A DNA stretch of 15,253 nucleotides from Spirogloea muscicola (taxonomy: Eukaryota > Streptophyta > Zygnematophyceae > Spirogloeales > Spirogloeaceae). Numbering within the stretch: position 1 is the stretch's first letter; each line of letters begins with the position of its first letter. Location: the NCBI GenBank assembly GCA_009602725.1, contig WELB01000025.1, forward strand, positions 760,604 to 775,856, given 5' to 3'. The notes below the pieces were generated by a model. The model had not been told where the DNA came from. It ran no database searches and saw only the letters and a program-made list of their open reading frames with translations. A program made the translations under genes and the position numbers. Positions 1 through 9,667 of the stretch are shown here, one piece after another.

Positions 1-90
1 GAGGGGGAGGAGGGGGAGGAGGGGGAGGGGGACGGGGAGGGGGAGGAGGAGGATGAGGAGGAGGAGGAGGAGGAGGAGGTCGAGGAGGAG
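1..90 (+). repeat. Purine-rich GGGGGAG/GAG low-complexity tract coding Glu/Gly
   Basis: Positions 1-79 are almost pure purine (exceptions are a C at 33 and a T at 54), first as GGGGGAG-type units and then as tandem GAG. In the UTP25 frame it encodes an acidic Glu/Gly run. Acidic N-terminal tracts are usual in nucleolar processome proteins, so this is probably coding rather than intergenic. Repeat length may vary between strains or be misassembled. Confidence 0.85.
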
Positions 91-3000
91 GGAGGTGCTG
101 CAGAAGAGGAGGAGGCGGCGAACCAGGGGGCTGGCGTAGCGACGGGGAAGAGGGCCAAGGCAGCCGCTGCCGAGCCGCCCACAAAGCGGCGGAAGGGCGT
201 GAAGGGGGCTGCGAAGCGGCAGCTGCCAGGCGAGGCGGCAGGCAGCGAGACAGATGAGGAGGTAGCTGCGCAGCGCAAGCGGCGGAGCAGCCACGGCGCT
301 GCGGGGCCTGCCAAGTGGGTGTCCACTTCACAGCCCATTGGTACTTGACGGCGCAGCATAAGAGTGCATGCGTGGCAGCAGGGAAAGCAGCAGCGTCTGA
401 CATGTTTTGGGTCTGCCTGTCGTTGTCCTGCCAGCCCTTTCCATGAGCACAGGGGCCGCGTTCTTGAGGAGGTCGACTTGCTGGCTTTGGCGGCCGGCCA
501 CTCCAGATATGCGACGGCGATGCCAGCAGCAGGTATCCCCAGGGGCAAGTGGGTCACCGACCAGAGTTCTATGCCGGAGGTAAGTTGACAAGGTTATCTG
601 TGCAGTCAGACTTGAAACTTGTATCCCTATACTAGTATTCAGCGTCTGACCGCTAATACATCATATTGACTTGTCAAAGCTTAGTCTGCTGCTAGTCATT
701 CTCATTGATGGAGCACCCGGTTTGTTGCATGTCCATGTCCAGCTAGGGGTCCTTCTCCTCCTGGCCCTTACAAGCCTTCACACATACCCCTAAACACCTG
801 AGCCTGTAAGGTCCATGCGTGCTTTGGGAGCAACAGTTCAAGTGCAATCAACAGCTGAGATGAGCATGAAGCAGTTGGCTTGTCCTGACTAGCTGAGGTC
901 CAGTAGCTGGGCTCGTTGCTGCAGGAGTGCCCGCTTTCGAGCTGCGGGTTGAAGCACCGGTTGATGAAGCACTGGGCGAGCTCCCACCCTGGGGCCCAGC
1001 TGTCGGGATTTGTGTCCACGGAACAGCATCAATTCTTCTCTCTTTGTGAGCAGTTTCACCAGTCTCTAGCTCGTGATTATTGCCTTGATTGGCTCCTGTA
1101 CTCTAACGATATGGATATGAAAAGGGTGATAGGGTAGATTTCTCTACGGTGAAGTATGGAGGAGCCTAAAGAAGTCCTCGTACATGGTAGTGGCTAGCAG
1201 GACAAGTGTTGAGGATGGTTACTGCTATGCCATTTCTGACTCTTGACAGCTGTTGCTTTCTTCAATCCTGCTGCGGCACCTGACCACAGGCAACTCTTAC
1301 AGGGACATCCTCCACACAGCTTGGCCAAAGTTGGGGGCAGATGCACAACTTGTAGATGCGTACCTCCTCCACATTGTAAGGCCTTGCCACGATGACGACA
1401 TCTGTGTTGCAGGTCTCTTAGTGCAAGAGTTTGCAGTCCTGTTCAAGACATGGAGCTGTCCATGTAAATCAGCATGTTGGCATGTGGTTTGACGACCAGG
1501 TTCTCCTTCTCACATGGTCTTGCCCTCCACAGATGAATCACCTTCTGAAGACGCGAGATGAGGTCACGAAGAACAACGAGAAGAAACTGCTGGAGGAAGA
1601 AGGCACACAGGATCAAGGTTTCACACGACCAAAGGTGACAGACAAGTCAAGCTCGGCAACAAAGCTCTAACTGAACCCCATAGGCAGGGTGCAAGAGCGT
1701 CTGGTGTGTACCTTCATGCTGCCCTTCTGGGGAAAAATGGCAACAGAATTGCATGTCCTTCTATGCTAGCTTGTCATGCCTAAATTTCCTCGTCTTCTCA
1801 AGCGGATGAAGGATCAAGAGGATGAAGATGACCCTCTGCGTTCACAGGTTCTTATTCTCTTACCTTTCCGGAGCTTGGCCCTGAAGCTCATAGAGCGCTT
1901 CATTGAGGTTGCCCCCCCATCTCAAAAGGTCAGCACAAACATGAAAGAGCCGACTTCATCTGATAAGTACTGTGTCAGTACCTCTGAGCACGGAATACTT
2001 GCTGTGCTCAGAATTGCGTTGATCAAGAAGACTAATGCATAGCATAAGAATGGCACAGGTTTATGGTGGTCACTCATTCATCCAGATCTCGTCCAGCCTT
2101 TGTTCAGATCACCCAGCAGCATGATTGATGCAAGGATGGAAAATGTTATCTGGGTTATCGCAGACAACAGTGGAGGAGAAGGACCGCTTCTTTGATGATT
2201 TTGGAGTGGAAGAGGCTGAAGGTGAGGCTGTGGGCGAGAAAACATTGCCGAGCGAAGCGGCTGCAGATCATGACAGAGGGGACGAAGATAGAGCAGCGTC
2301 CCTCATGCTTGGCAGGAAGAAGCCCCTCGACCACACTGCACTGTTTAGTGGCAACAATGATGATCACTTCCGTATTGGAATCAAGCTTACTAGGTGTGTA
2401 ATCACCAGCAGGCCCCTGTAAGTGAGCAATGAAGTCATGCTCAGCAGTCATGCTCAGTCATGTGCATCACATACTCGGTGCTGATCATTCCCTTGATTTT
2501 GTCAGGAGAAGCATAAAGCTGTATACGGATTTCTATAATTCAGACATCATCGTGGCTTCCCCCATCGGCATGATTACTGTAAGCCACTTGTGACTGCGGA
2601 AAGCCGATCAGAGCCAAGGCAAGGAAAAAGAGTCTGAGCCAGTCAACACCATCATACTTACTTGATGCACATGGCACAAAGTCATACTGACTGTCTGTGC
2701 TACTTCCAGAGGATTGGGGAGGCCTCCTCCGAGAAGGACAAGGATGTTGACTTCCTGTCCTCCATTGAGGTAGTTCTCACAACTTCCTCTGACAGCTAAG
2801 GTGCAGCATGCACGTCTTGGTCGCATAAGAGCAGGAAAAGCACACTATAAATTTAAATTAGAGACTAATCTGGCTAATCATTACCAAGAATAGGTATTAT
2901 AGCAAAGCGGACGTTGTGTCTGTACATGATGCATGACAGTCAAGCTGGCACCAACATCGTATGCTTGTTCCTCTCAAACGTGTCAGATTCTGGTTGTTGG

Positions 3001-6000
3001 CTATGCGGACGTCATTCTTATGCAGGTCAGACTAATTCCCTCAATGTCAGACATACTGCCTCAATGTGAATAGCAGCAATTATCCTGATAGGTTGTAACT
3101 TTGACTGCACAAGATGTGTAAATACTTAAGGGCTGTACTGACTTCAATTGAGCTTTGGAGGCACTTAAGGCAAGCTCTGTCAGTACTTGTGCCACGCTCT
3201 GCAAAGCGTGGCACAAGCACTCTTTGCCTCACTGCCATGCTTCTGTGCACAGAATTGGTCACATGTGGTTGCTGTTGTAGAGAGCCTCAATCAGCTCCCG
3301 CAGCGGCAGCACGGCACTGATCTCATGCGAGTACGGGAATGGTGAGTTCCGATAATCAGTCAGCCTGCCGCAGGACATCGGTGATTGAGATCTGCAAATT
3401 GGTCAGTCTCCCTTGTATCTAAGTGATCTACTTTTACGTCCTCTGTGTCAAATGGCTTCTTGTAATTCACTTGTTGTGATTTTGCAATGGCTTCAAGTGC
3501 TTCATGAGCTTATCAGTGAGGTAATTGACCTTCCAAGGTGTACTATCACCTGATCATTGTATTCTGCATATCAGGTACCTGAACGGGTGGGCCAAGCATT
3601 ATCGCCAAACAATTATCCACTCTGCCTATGCTGATGCTGGTAAGATTGTGTTCCATATTATATTGACAGCGGCTGAGGGAACTTGCTACTTCTCATCATT
3701 GCTTTATACATTTTCGACTCTGTGAAGGATTTGCCACGCTGTTTCATCAAGTCAAGCCCCTTCTCGCGCCATAGCTTGCAGATGGTGGGATTGCTTACTC
3801 ATACGTAGTCTATCAATCTGATGCACTTAGCAAGCTTCAATATACTTGCTCATTTCATCAGTCTGATACTGGCTATGCTGTTTTGCAGGTCTCAATGCTC
3901 TGTTCCAAAGGACCTGCATGAATCACGCCGGCAAAGTACGTATAAGCAGCCATTAGTGTCCGGAGGGCATATACAGTGCCAAGGTTCTCAATATACTAGA
4001 TATATCATGGATGTAATCAAATTGCTTGCCTGTATGATTCTCTATGCAAGTGCATTGACTGATCTCCAAGTAATTCTTGAGAAGCTCCCTAGAGCGTAAA
4101 TGTCGTCAGTATCTGTTGTATGTCGTTTACGGTCAATCGTGTCTGAATTGAGAGTCTGTATTGTTAGCTTGACCAGCTGGGTTTGTGCATCTACACAATC
4201 ATTGCAGTTGCTGCAACAAATGTCATTGGATTGCAATCTTGCAGGTGAAGCTGCACATTGAGCATGCGGGACTCCTGTCCAAGGTAGTCCCCCAAGTGCA
4301 ACAGGTCTACGAGAGGCTGGAATCCAAGTCTCTTGCCTCTGTGGATGATGCAAGGCTTGAGCACTTTGCAAAGCAGGTGACGCATTTTGTGAGGAGTTAA
4401 GATTGTTGACAGGTGCATTCAGATGCTTGTGTGCTTGCCTCTTGATCACAAGTTGACAGATCTTGTACGATTACATAAAGTCAAAGAATAAGACATGCCC
4501 ATATCCCACCTGGAGCATCATGGACCTGAAGCAGGTTCACAAATCTTAAGCAAGCATATATTTATATTCTTGGACGAAAGGAAGAGATATGAAGCCGAGT
4601 CAGTGGACGGGCTTTGTTTATCGGCGGTCTCTTCTGATCAGGCTTCACGCCTCATTTTATCTGCAGGTTTATCCTCGTGTTCGAGATTCATTACAGGTAA
4701 TTTCCATATACAAGTTTACTTCGTCTCTGTGCCTCATTCTACCTAACAAAACTTACGTGGGGTCATATCAGTGTTGGACGTTGCACAACTATCACAACCT
4801 TGAGCAATTTGATGAAGGCAACAGTAGAGGTGGGTACGACCCTCCAAAATTTCTTATTGGAGCTCTTGCACTCACCAGGCTGTTCCTCTTACCAGGTGGG
4901 AACGCTCATTTTTGTCAGGTCGTACTTTGACTTTGTGCGATTGAGGAACTTCCTCAAGGCTCAAAATTCATCATTCTGCCTCTTGGGCGAGTACGTGCAC
5001 CGTCTCCATGATGTTGTCATTGTTGTGATGTTGTCACCCCATATTCCAATGCTCCCGGAGACCCCAGATACTTTACGATGACAACATGGGCCAAGACCTT
5101 GTGAATCCTCTAGGATCCAGACCATCATGTAACTTTTCCATGTACTTGGCGATGCACATGCAGAGTATATGAACATTGCAAGTTTCTGAGGACATCATGA
5201 CTGCTTCACTCGCAGATACACAAAGCAGAGTGATATTTCCAGGTCGCGGTCCTGGTTCTTCCACGGCAAGCGGAGCATCATGCTGTACACAGAGCGCGCA
5301 CACTTCTATCACCGGTACAGGGTGAGGACTTGCAAATTGAGCGATTGAAAGGCATGTGTTGTCAAATTGCCATTTCTTGTGCCAGATTGCTAAGCTCACT
5401 TGAGTGTCAGTGTATTTCCTTGCACTAATCTTGCTACTTGAGGCAACTGGCTGTGGAGCAGCTGAGAGGCATCCAGGAGCTCATCTTCTACTCGCTCCCT
5501 GACAATGCCAACTTCTATGCAGAGGTAAGAGACCTCCACTACAATTCGGCGCTGGCTAGCAATGACAGTGCTACTCTTGTCACTGCTCTTCTTCTGTAAA
5601 CCCTGCTGAGTGCTCGCGTCTTGATCTGGCTCCTTGCTCTTGGTGCCCTTCATTGGCAGCTCCTGAATTTGCTGGAGGGCGCAGCCAACCCCAGGTGCAC
5701 AGTCCTCTTCACCAAGTTCGACAAGCTCCAGGTGCCCTCCCAAGCGGACCTCAAAGTTTCTGCTTGTCTGCTCGGGCAACCTTGCAGCAGGCTCTGCTCC
5801 TTATTTGCAAGGCAGCAAGCTTCCCGTCAAGGTCATTGCAGCGGAAAAACGTATCGCCGTTGCCCATTCATAACAATCTCATGGTCTACTGGCGGCTAGT
5901 AGATGCAAATCTCTGAAATCGAACGTGGCTGCAGACAGAGAGCTGGACACGACTTTGCGCAACTCAAACGCAATCAGAGCCGCGCCTGGCACCTGTTGAC

Positions 6001-6104
6001 GCCCTCCTCCTCGTCTTTTGCGGCACCAGGTTGAGCGCATTGTGGGCAGCACGCGGGCGTCGCGGCTCCTGCATTCGGAGAATCGGACGTTCATGTTTTG
6101 CTGA
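1..6104 (+). CDS. UTP25: UTP25 / digestive organ expansion factor (DEF, NOF1) homologue, 3' part
   Basis: Nucleolar component of the small-subunit processome, needed for early 18S pre-rRNA cleavages. In the family it is a helicase-like fold without intact catalytic motifs. Exons I reconstruct: 1-314, 435-579, 925-1045, 1290-1375, 1533-1634, 1848-1928, 2164-2393, 2506-2578, 2710-2769, 2987-3025, 3253-3341, 3575-3639, 3889-3935, 4245-4376, 4667-4696, 4896-4990, 5216-5321, 5462-5524, 5660-5731, 6030-6104 (stop TGA 6102-6104). All junctions are GT-AG and all phases agree; they sum to 2025 nt (674 visible residues). The visible part opens with a Glu/Gly tract, then a basic stretch with a nuclear-signal-like KRRK. 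Family landmarks follow: DQGFTRPK, VLILLPFRS, ALFSGNNDDHFRIGIKLTR, SIKLYTDFYNSDIIVASPIG, DVILMQNW, YRQTIIHSA, VYERLES, LIFVRSYFDFVRLRNFL, YTERAHFYHRY, ELIFYSLPD, TVLFTKFDKL and a C-terminal VERIVGS. The 5' end lies before the window. The motif-II-like site is altered (see findings). The first donor (315) was chosen because it alone gives the right phase into PFHEHRGRVL; it is the least certain join. Confidence 0.93.
3168..3229 (+). repeat. Inverted repeat / hairpin within a UTP25 intron
   Basis: A perfect 13-bp inverted repeat: 3186-3198 (CTTGTGCCACGCT) pairs with 3205-3217 across a 6-base loop (3199-3204). Past one A/C mismatch, three more pairs form (3182-3184 with 3219-3221). After an asymmetric internal loop, 3168-3173 pairs with 3224-3229. 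It sits inside the intron 3026-3252. It could be a structural intron element, a small-RNA precursor, or the remnant of a short inverted-repeat transposon; the sequence alone does not decide. Confidence 0.8.
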
Positions 6105-6843
6105 GATCTATGTGGCATCCAGCGGTGATCCGTCCCCCTTCATTTGCAGAAATAAGGCTACTCACTTGCTGCCGCATTGACTCATCGCACACTGCCTTCG
6201 GCTAAATATTACTACTGTGCACACACGAGAGCCTTCGTGCAGGTACAGTTGCGGAGACTTGACCAGGTCCATGTCACAGGGCGTGCATTGGTGTTCAGAT
6301 GACGTTGTGACTTCTCCATCAGGTAGCGGGCAGACATGCCACAGGCGGCCCTTTCGGATTGGTTTGCCAGCGGTGGCCAGCAGTCTGGTGGCAGGCCAAG
6401 CCCAGGCGGCCTGTGACCAGCTGCAAAGTGTGCTACTGCGGCCAGCTGCACGACAGCTTTTGGCATGAAAGCTGGGCCTTCGTAACGCCAACTTTCTTGA
6501 TGGGCCCGGCGAGCCATGACGGGTCAGCCTACCCACAAAGGCGGCCGCAGCATCAAGTGCAGGCTGCGGTGCCGCTGGGAGAACTCTCGTGTGTCTGTGA
6601 TGATCGAAGGTCAAAGTGGCTAAGTGCGAAGGCAAGCACAGCTGATGACGTACATTTAATCTGATTGCTCAATAACCACGGGTTAGGACATAAAGGCCGC
6701 TAATAGATGCCTGAGTACCATATGGCAAACTCCAAGTTTGGCTTTGATCAGTCGGCCGCCCACACCAAGTCATCTACAGGCTGGTGCCGGCATCGTCTCG
6801 GGGGCTCGGGCCAGCGGGCGAGGCGCCGCATTGTGCGGCGGGC
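6105..6843. other. Intergenic: UTP25 3' flank and mTERF 5' flank
   Basis: This follows the UTP25 stop codon and precedes the chosen mTERF ATG. Short open frames exist on both strands (for example 6217-6468 on +, 6162-6635 on -), but none reads like a family I recognise, and their composition fits chance open frames in GC-rich DNA. Part of it (about 6310-6560) is GC-richer than the introns around it. It should hold the UTP25 3'UTR and the mTERF promoter and 5'UTR; an upstream mTERF exon cannot be excluded. I saw no TGTAA-type algal poly(A) signal here on the + strand. Confidence 0.6.
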
Positions 6844-9318
6844 ATGGCGGGCGCGCTGCTGACGGAGCTCTCCTGCGCGGCGCGGGGGCTCGAGGGCCAC
6901 CTGCCGCAGGGGGGCCCGGCGGCGGCGACTTGGCCGTCGCTGCCGCCGCCGCTGGCATTGCCCACATTCGCCTTNGACGAGCGCAGCGCCGGCCGGTGAT
7001 GGCGACGGCGGCTTTGCCGTCGACGCCGCAGAGCTCGCCCACGAGGCGCCGGCGGCGGGGCCGCCGTCGCCGCCCACGACCACGGCAGCAGCGGCGGATG
7101 GCGACGAGGCGGCATTGCCTATCGGCTGCGGCAACGTGCAGTCCGTCGACAGCGGCCTGCTCGACCGGCTGGCGGCGCTGTCGGCGACGAGGCCCGGCGC
7201 CAACGCCGCCAGCAGGAGCGCCGCCGCCGCCGCCGCCGCGCCCCACGACGTAGGCGCCCACCTGTTCCCGCCGCCGCTCCTGCCGGCCGAGCCCTTCTCG
7301 CCGCGCCAGCGGCTGGCAGCGGCCGTCGCGATCCAGGAGGACCTCGTCGCCGACGGCAGCTTCCCGCTGGCGTCGCCCACTGTGCTCTTCCTCGCCAAGT
7401 CCGCTCCGGCGTTCGTGGACCGCGTCATCGCCGCCGCGCAGTACCGCCACCAGCTGCCGGAGCAGCCTGCCAGCGGCGGCGAAGGCAGCTGGGCAACCAG
7501 CGCCGCTTCTTCGATGTCACAGCAGCCCGCTGCAACCAAGGCGCTGGTATCGAGCTACCTGCGCTCATCGCTGCGTGGCACACTGCTGGTACACTACTTT
7601 GAGGTCCTCGGCATGTCTGCCAAAGACATGGTGGTTGTTGCGCCGCACGCAAAGGGTGGCTTCTATGGCGTCATGATGCGCATCGAGTTCTTCAAGCGCA
7701 TCGGCGTCAAGGAGGCAGCTATTGGCAAGATGCTCATCCGGTACTCGCGTGTCCTGGGCCTGCACGTTGAGAAGAACATGATTCCAACTCTGCAGTACCT
7801 TGAGGTGAGGCCGCCTCAGACTAGACCTTGATCGCGTGCCTACTCTTGTTGCTTCATATGTCGGCCATTCGCCTCAATTCCGTGCCAGCAAATCTTGTGA
7901 AGTGGAGAAACGCGACACTGCTATTGCTCTGACAGACTCTCGCTTCTCCTCACTGCAATGCAGGACATTGGCGTAGACCGCAAAGACTTCGGGAAGATGG
8001 TCGCCAGCTACCCGCAGCTCCTGAGCTTCAATGTCGATGATAACCTGCAAGTCAAGGTCAGTGCAACAAGGAATCTGAAGTTTCTCCACATCAGCTTGAA
8101 AGCAGCCTGCTTTCCGTGGAGTTACAGCAATTGGTACAATGCAGGCGTTGTATTTCACCTTTCTGGTCAGCTCAGTGGATGTTGCTCATTGCCGTTGCAC
8201 CATCTCAAACAACTAGCTGCAACTATTGCCAACTTCTGTCCAATGCTGCATATCTCTTGTCAATAGCGCAGTGCTTCCCAAAGTAGCAGTTACTTTTGTA
8301 AAGTCCCCACTGCACACGTTGATTGAGGACATGTGTGCAGTCATTTCTATGACACAACAGTGTTCAGATGATCGCAAACTTCATCCATGTTATCAAGTGA
8401 GCAGGCTTGCCACTGATGCAGGTGGAGTACCTCAAGAGTATTGGCATCACGCGCGAGGAGCTGGGCAAGGTGCTGTCTCGTCAACCTCAGGTGCAACTCA
8501 GTGCCAATTCAAGCTTGCTACTTATCCAGCTAAAGTTGCTTATGCTAAAGGATAAGCTTGAGGTTATTTGACTAGTTGAAGACAACCTTTCTGGCAGCTG
8601 CTGGGGCGGAGCCTGGACAAGCAACTCTATCTGGCCGTCAAGCTTCTCACCAAGGCAGGCTTTTCACAGGACTCCATTGCAAGCATGATAATGCGCTACC
8701 CAGCACTGTTGTGCCACAGGTAAGCTCTGAGCTCTGACCACCAACAGTCTCAGTGGGCACTTTACCTTGACTCACTTTTACAAGTCAATGATGTTCTTGG
8801 ACTGCACTTAGATGGAGCTTGCCTGCAGTTTAGCTATTTGGCAGTCTATGGAGCAAGAATGTAGATGACATAGATGCAATCAGGATGACAATTTAAATAG
8901 AGATATCTTAGACCAAGGGATGGTGCATGGATTACGACGATGCATGGTGTATGGATTCTCTAGCAGCGTGTTTACTAATTCTGCACTTGTTCTTTACAGT
9001 GTGGAGCACACTCTCATTCCAAAGCTGCAATATGCCCTGGATACCATGCAACGCTTGCACAATGAACTCGTGATATTTCCTCAATACTTTGGGTACTCCT
9101 TGGAGGGGAGAATCAAGCTGCGGCACGAGGTACTAGCACGGAAGGGCCGCAAGGTCAGCCTGGGTTACATGCTGGTTGCAAGTGATGACGTTTTTGCTGC
9201 CAGATTCAGTGTTCCACTTGAGTGGCTAGAGGTACCTCCAGGAAGTCAGGTCCTGGACCACTGCAGTGATTTTGATGCTGCTCCAGTTGATGAGAGCAGC
9301 GTTCCTGCTCCTGCATGA
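6844..9318 (+). CDS. mTERF-family (mitochondrial transcription termination factor-like) protein
   Basis: Member of the mTERF family, helical-repeat nucleic-acid-binding proteins that in algae and plants act in plastids or mitochondria on transcription, intron splicing or ribosome assembly. Exons: 6844-7804, 7964-8056, 8422-8490, 8598-8719, 9000-9318; stop TGA 9316-9318. Ignoring the N at 6975 the coding length is 1563 nt (520 residues). Residues 1 to about 225 are Ala/Pro/Gly-rich and unconserved. The mTERF repeats follow, with the usual spaced pattern of a Gly turn, hydrophobic helix and YP or LL: IGVKEAAIGKMLIRYSRVLG, IGVDRKDFGKMVASYPQLLS, YLKSIGITREELGKVLSRQP, AGFSQDSIASMIMRYPALL, then the FPQYFGYSLEGRIKLRHEVL block typical of the mTERF C-terminus. 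A ~30-residue acidic tail ends it. The ATG was chosen for its context (GGCATGGCG) and position before the frame; an in-frame GTG lies upstream at 6784. The N-terminus is not a classic transit peptide (two Glu within the first 20 residues), so targeting is inferred from family. Subfamily not assignable. Confidence 0.92.
6975..6975. other. Ambiguous base (N) in mTERF exon 1, likely spurious
   Basis: Kept as a base, the N breaks the frame: the frame from ATG 6844 would stop at 6997-6999. Dropped, that frame joins directly to the long frame that runs to 7804. The simplest reading is a false inserted position in a GC-rich stretch. Confidence 0.75.
8920..8957 (+). repeat. Short direct repeat in mTERF intron 4
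   Basis: Two 14-base copies, ATGGTGCATGGATT at 8920-8933 and ATGGTGTATGGATT at 8944-8957, differ at one base and are 24 bases apart. They lie inside the intron 8720-8999. Probably a local slippage duplication with no evident function. Confidence 0.7.
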
Positions 9319-9667
9319 AGGAACGCCCAGTGAACTATCCGAAAGACAACCATTTTGCTTATTTGGACCTCAATATCGTACACTATCTATGATATGCACA
9401 CTGCCACTCTTGAATTGCATAGAAGGCAACTGTTATAGGTGATGAGCATCTGTCAGCATTTGTCAATTTAGTAAGCAAGGAGGAATGCTCATACTTGCAA
9501 AGGCAAGCTACTCATGGGGCAGGTACTGAACAATCATCTGAACAGTTGAACAATCATATCTCGGCAATTGGATCCAAAGCTGGGCTACTTAGGAGAGCAA
9601 CCTCTTCAAGCTCAGCAGCTGCGGGAAGTGTTGAGCTTGCACTTGAACCTTCAGTATGAGCTTGCAT
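9319..9667. other. Convergent intergenic region between mTERF and SKA1 stop codons
   Basis: 349 bases between the two stop codons, with AT-richer sequence that should hold both 3'UTRs. I see no gene, RNA gene or strong hairpin. A short repeat GAACAATCAT occurs twice between about 9527 and 9560. No clear poly(A) signal for either gene was found inside it; the nearest TGTAA on the mTERF strand is at 9716-9720, antisense to the SKA1 last exon. Confidence 0.7.

Noticed and set aside
4042-4449. 135-residue minus-strand open frame
   Set aside because: Antisense to the UTP25 exon 4245-4376 and its introns, with no family resemblance.
580-6029. Intron-hosted C/D-box snoRNAs in UTP25, a natural host for them
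   Set aside because: TGATGA-like strings occur (for example near 4809), but none has a correctly spaced D box and terminal stem that I could find by eye.
7115-7253. Alternative frames of mTERF exon 1 (frames covering 6738-7253 on + and 6748-7539 on -) as separate proteins
   Set aside because: They are Arg/Pro-rich or Ala-rich shadows of a GC-rich coding exon; only the frame reaching the 7804 donor links to recognisable mTERF repeats.
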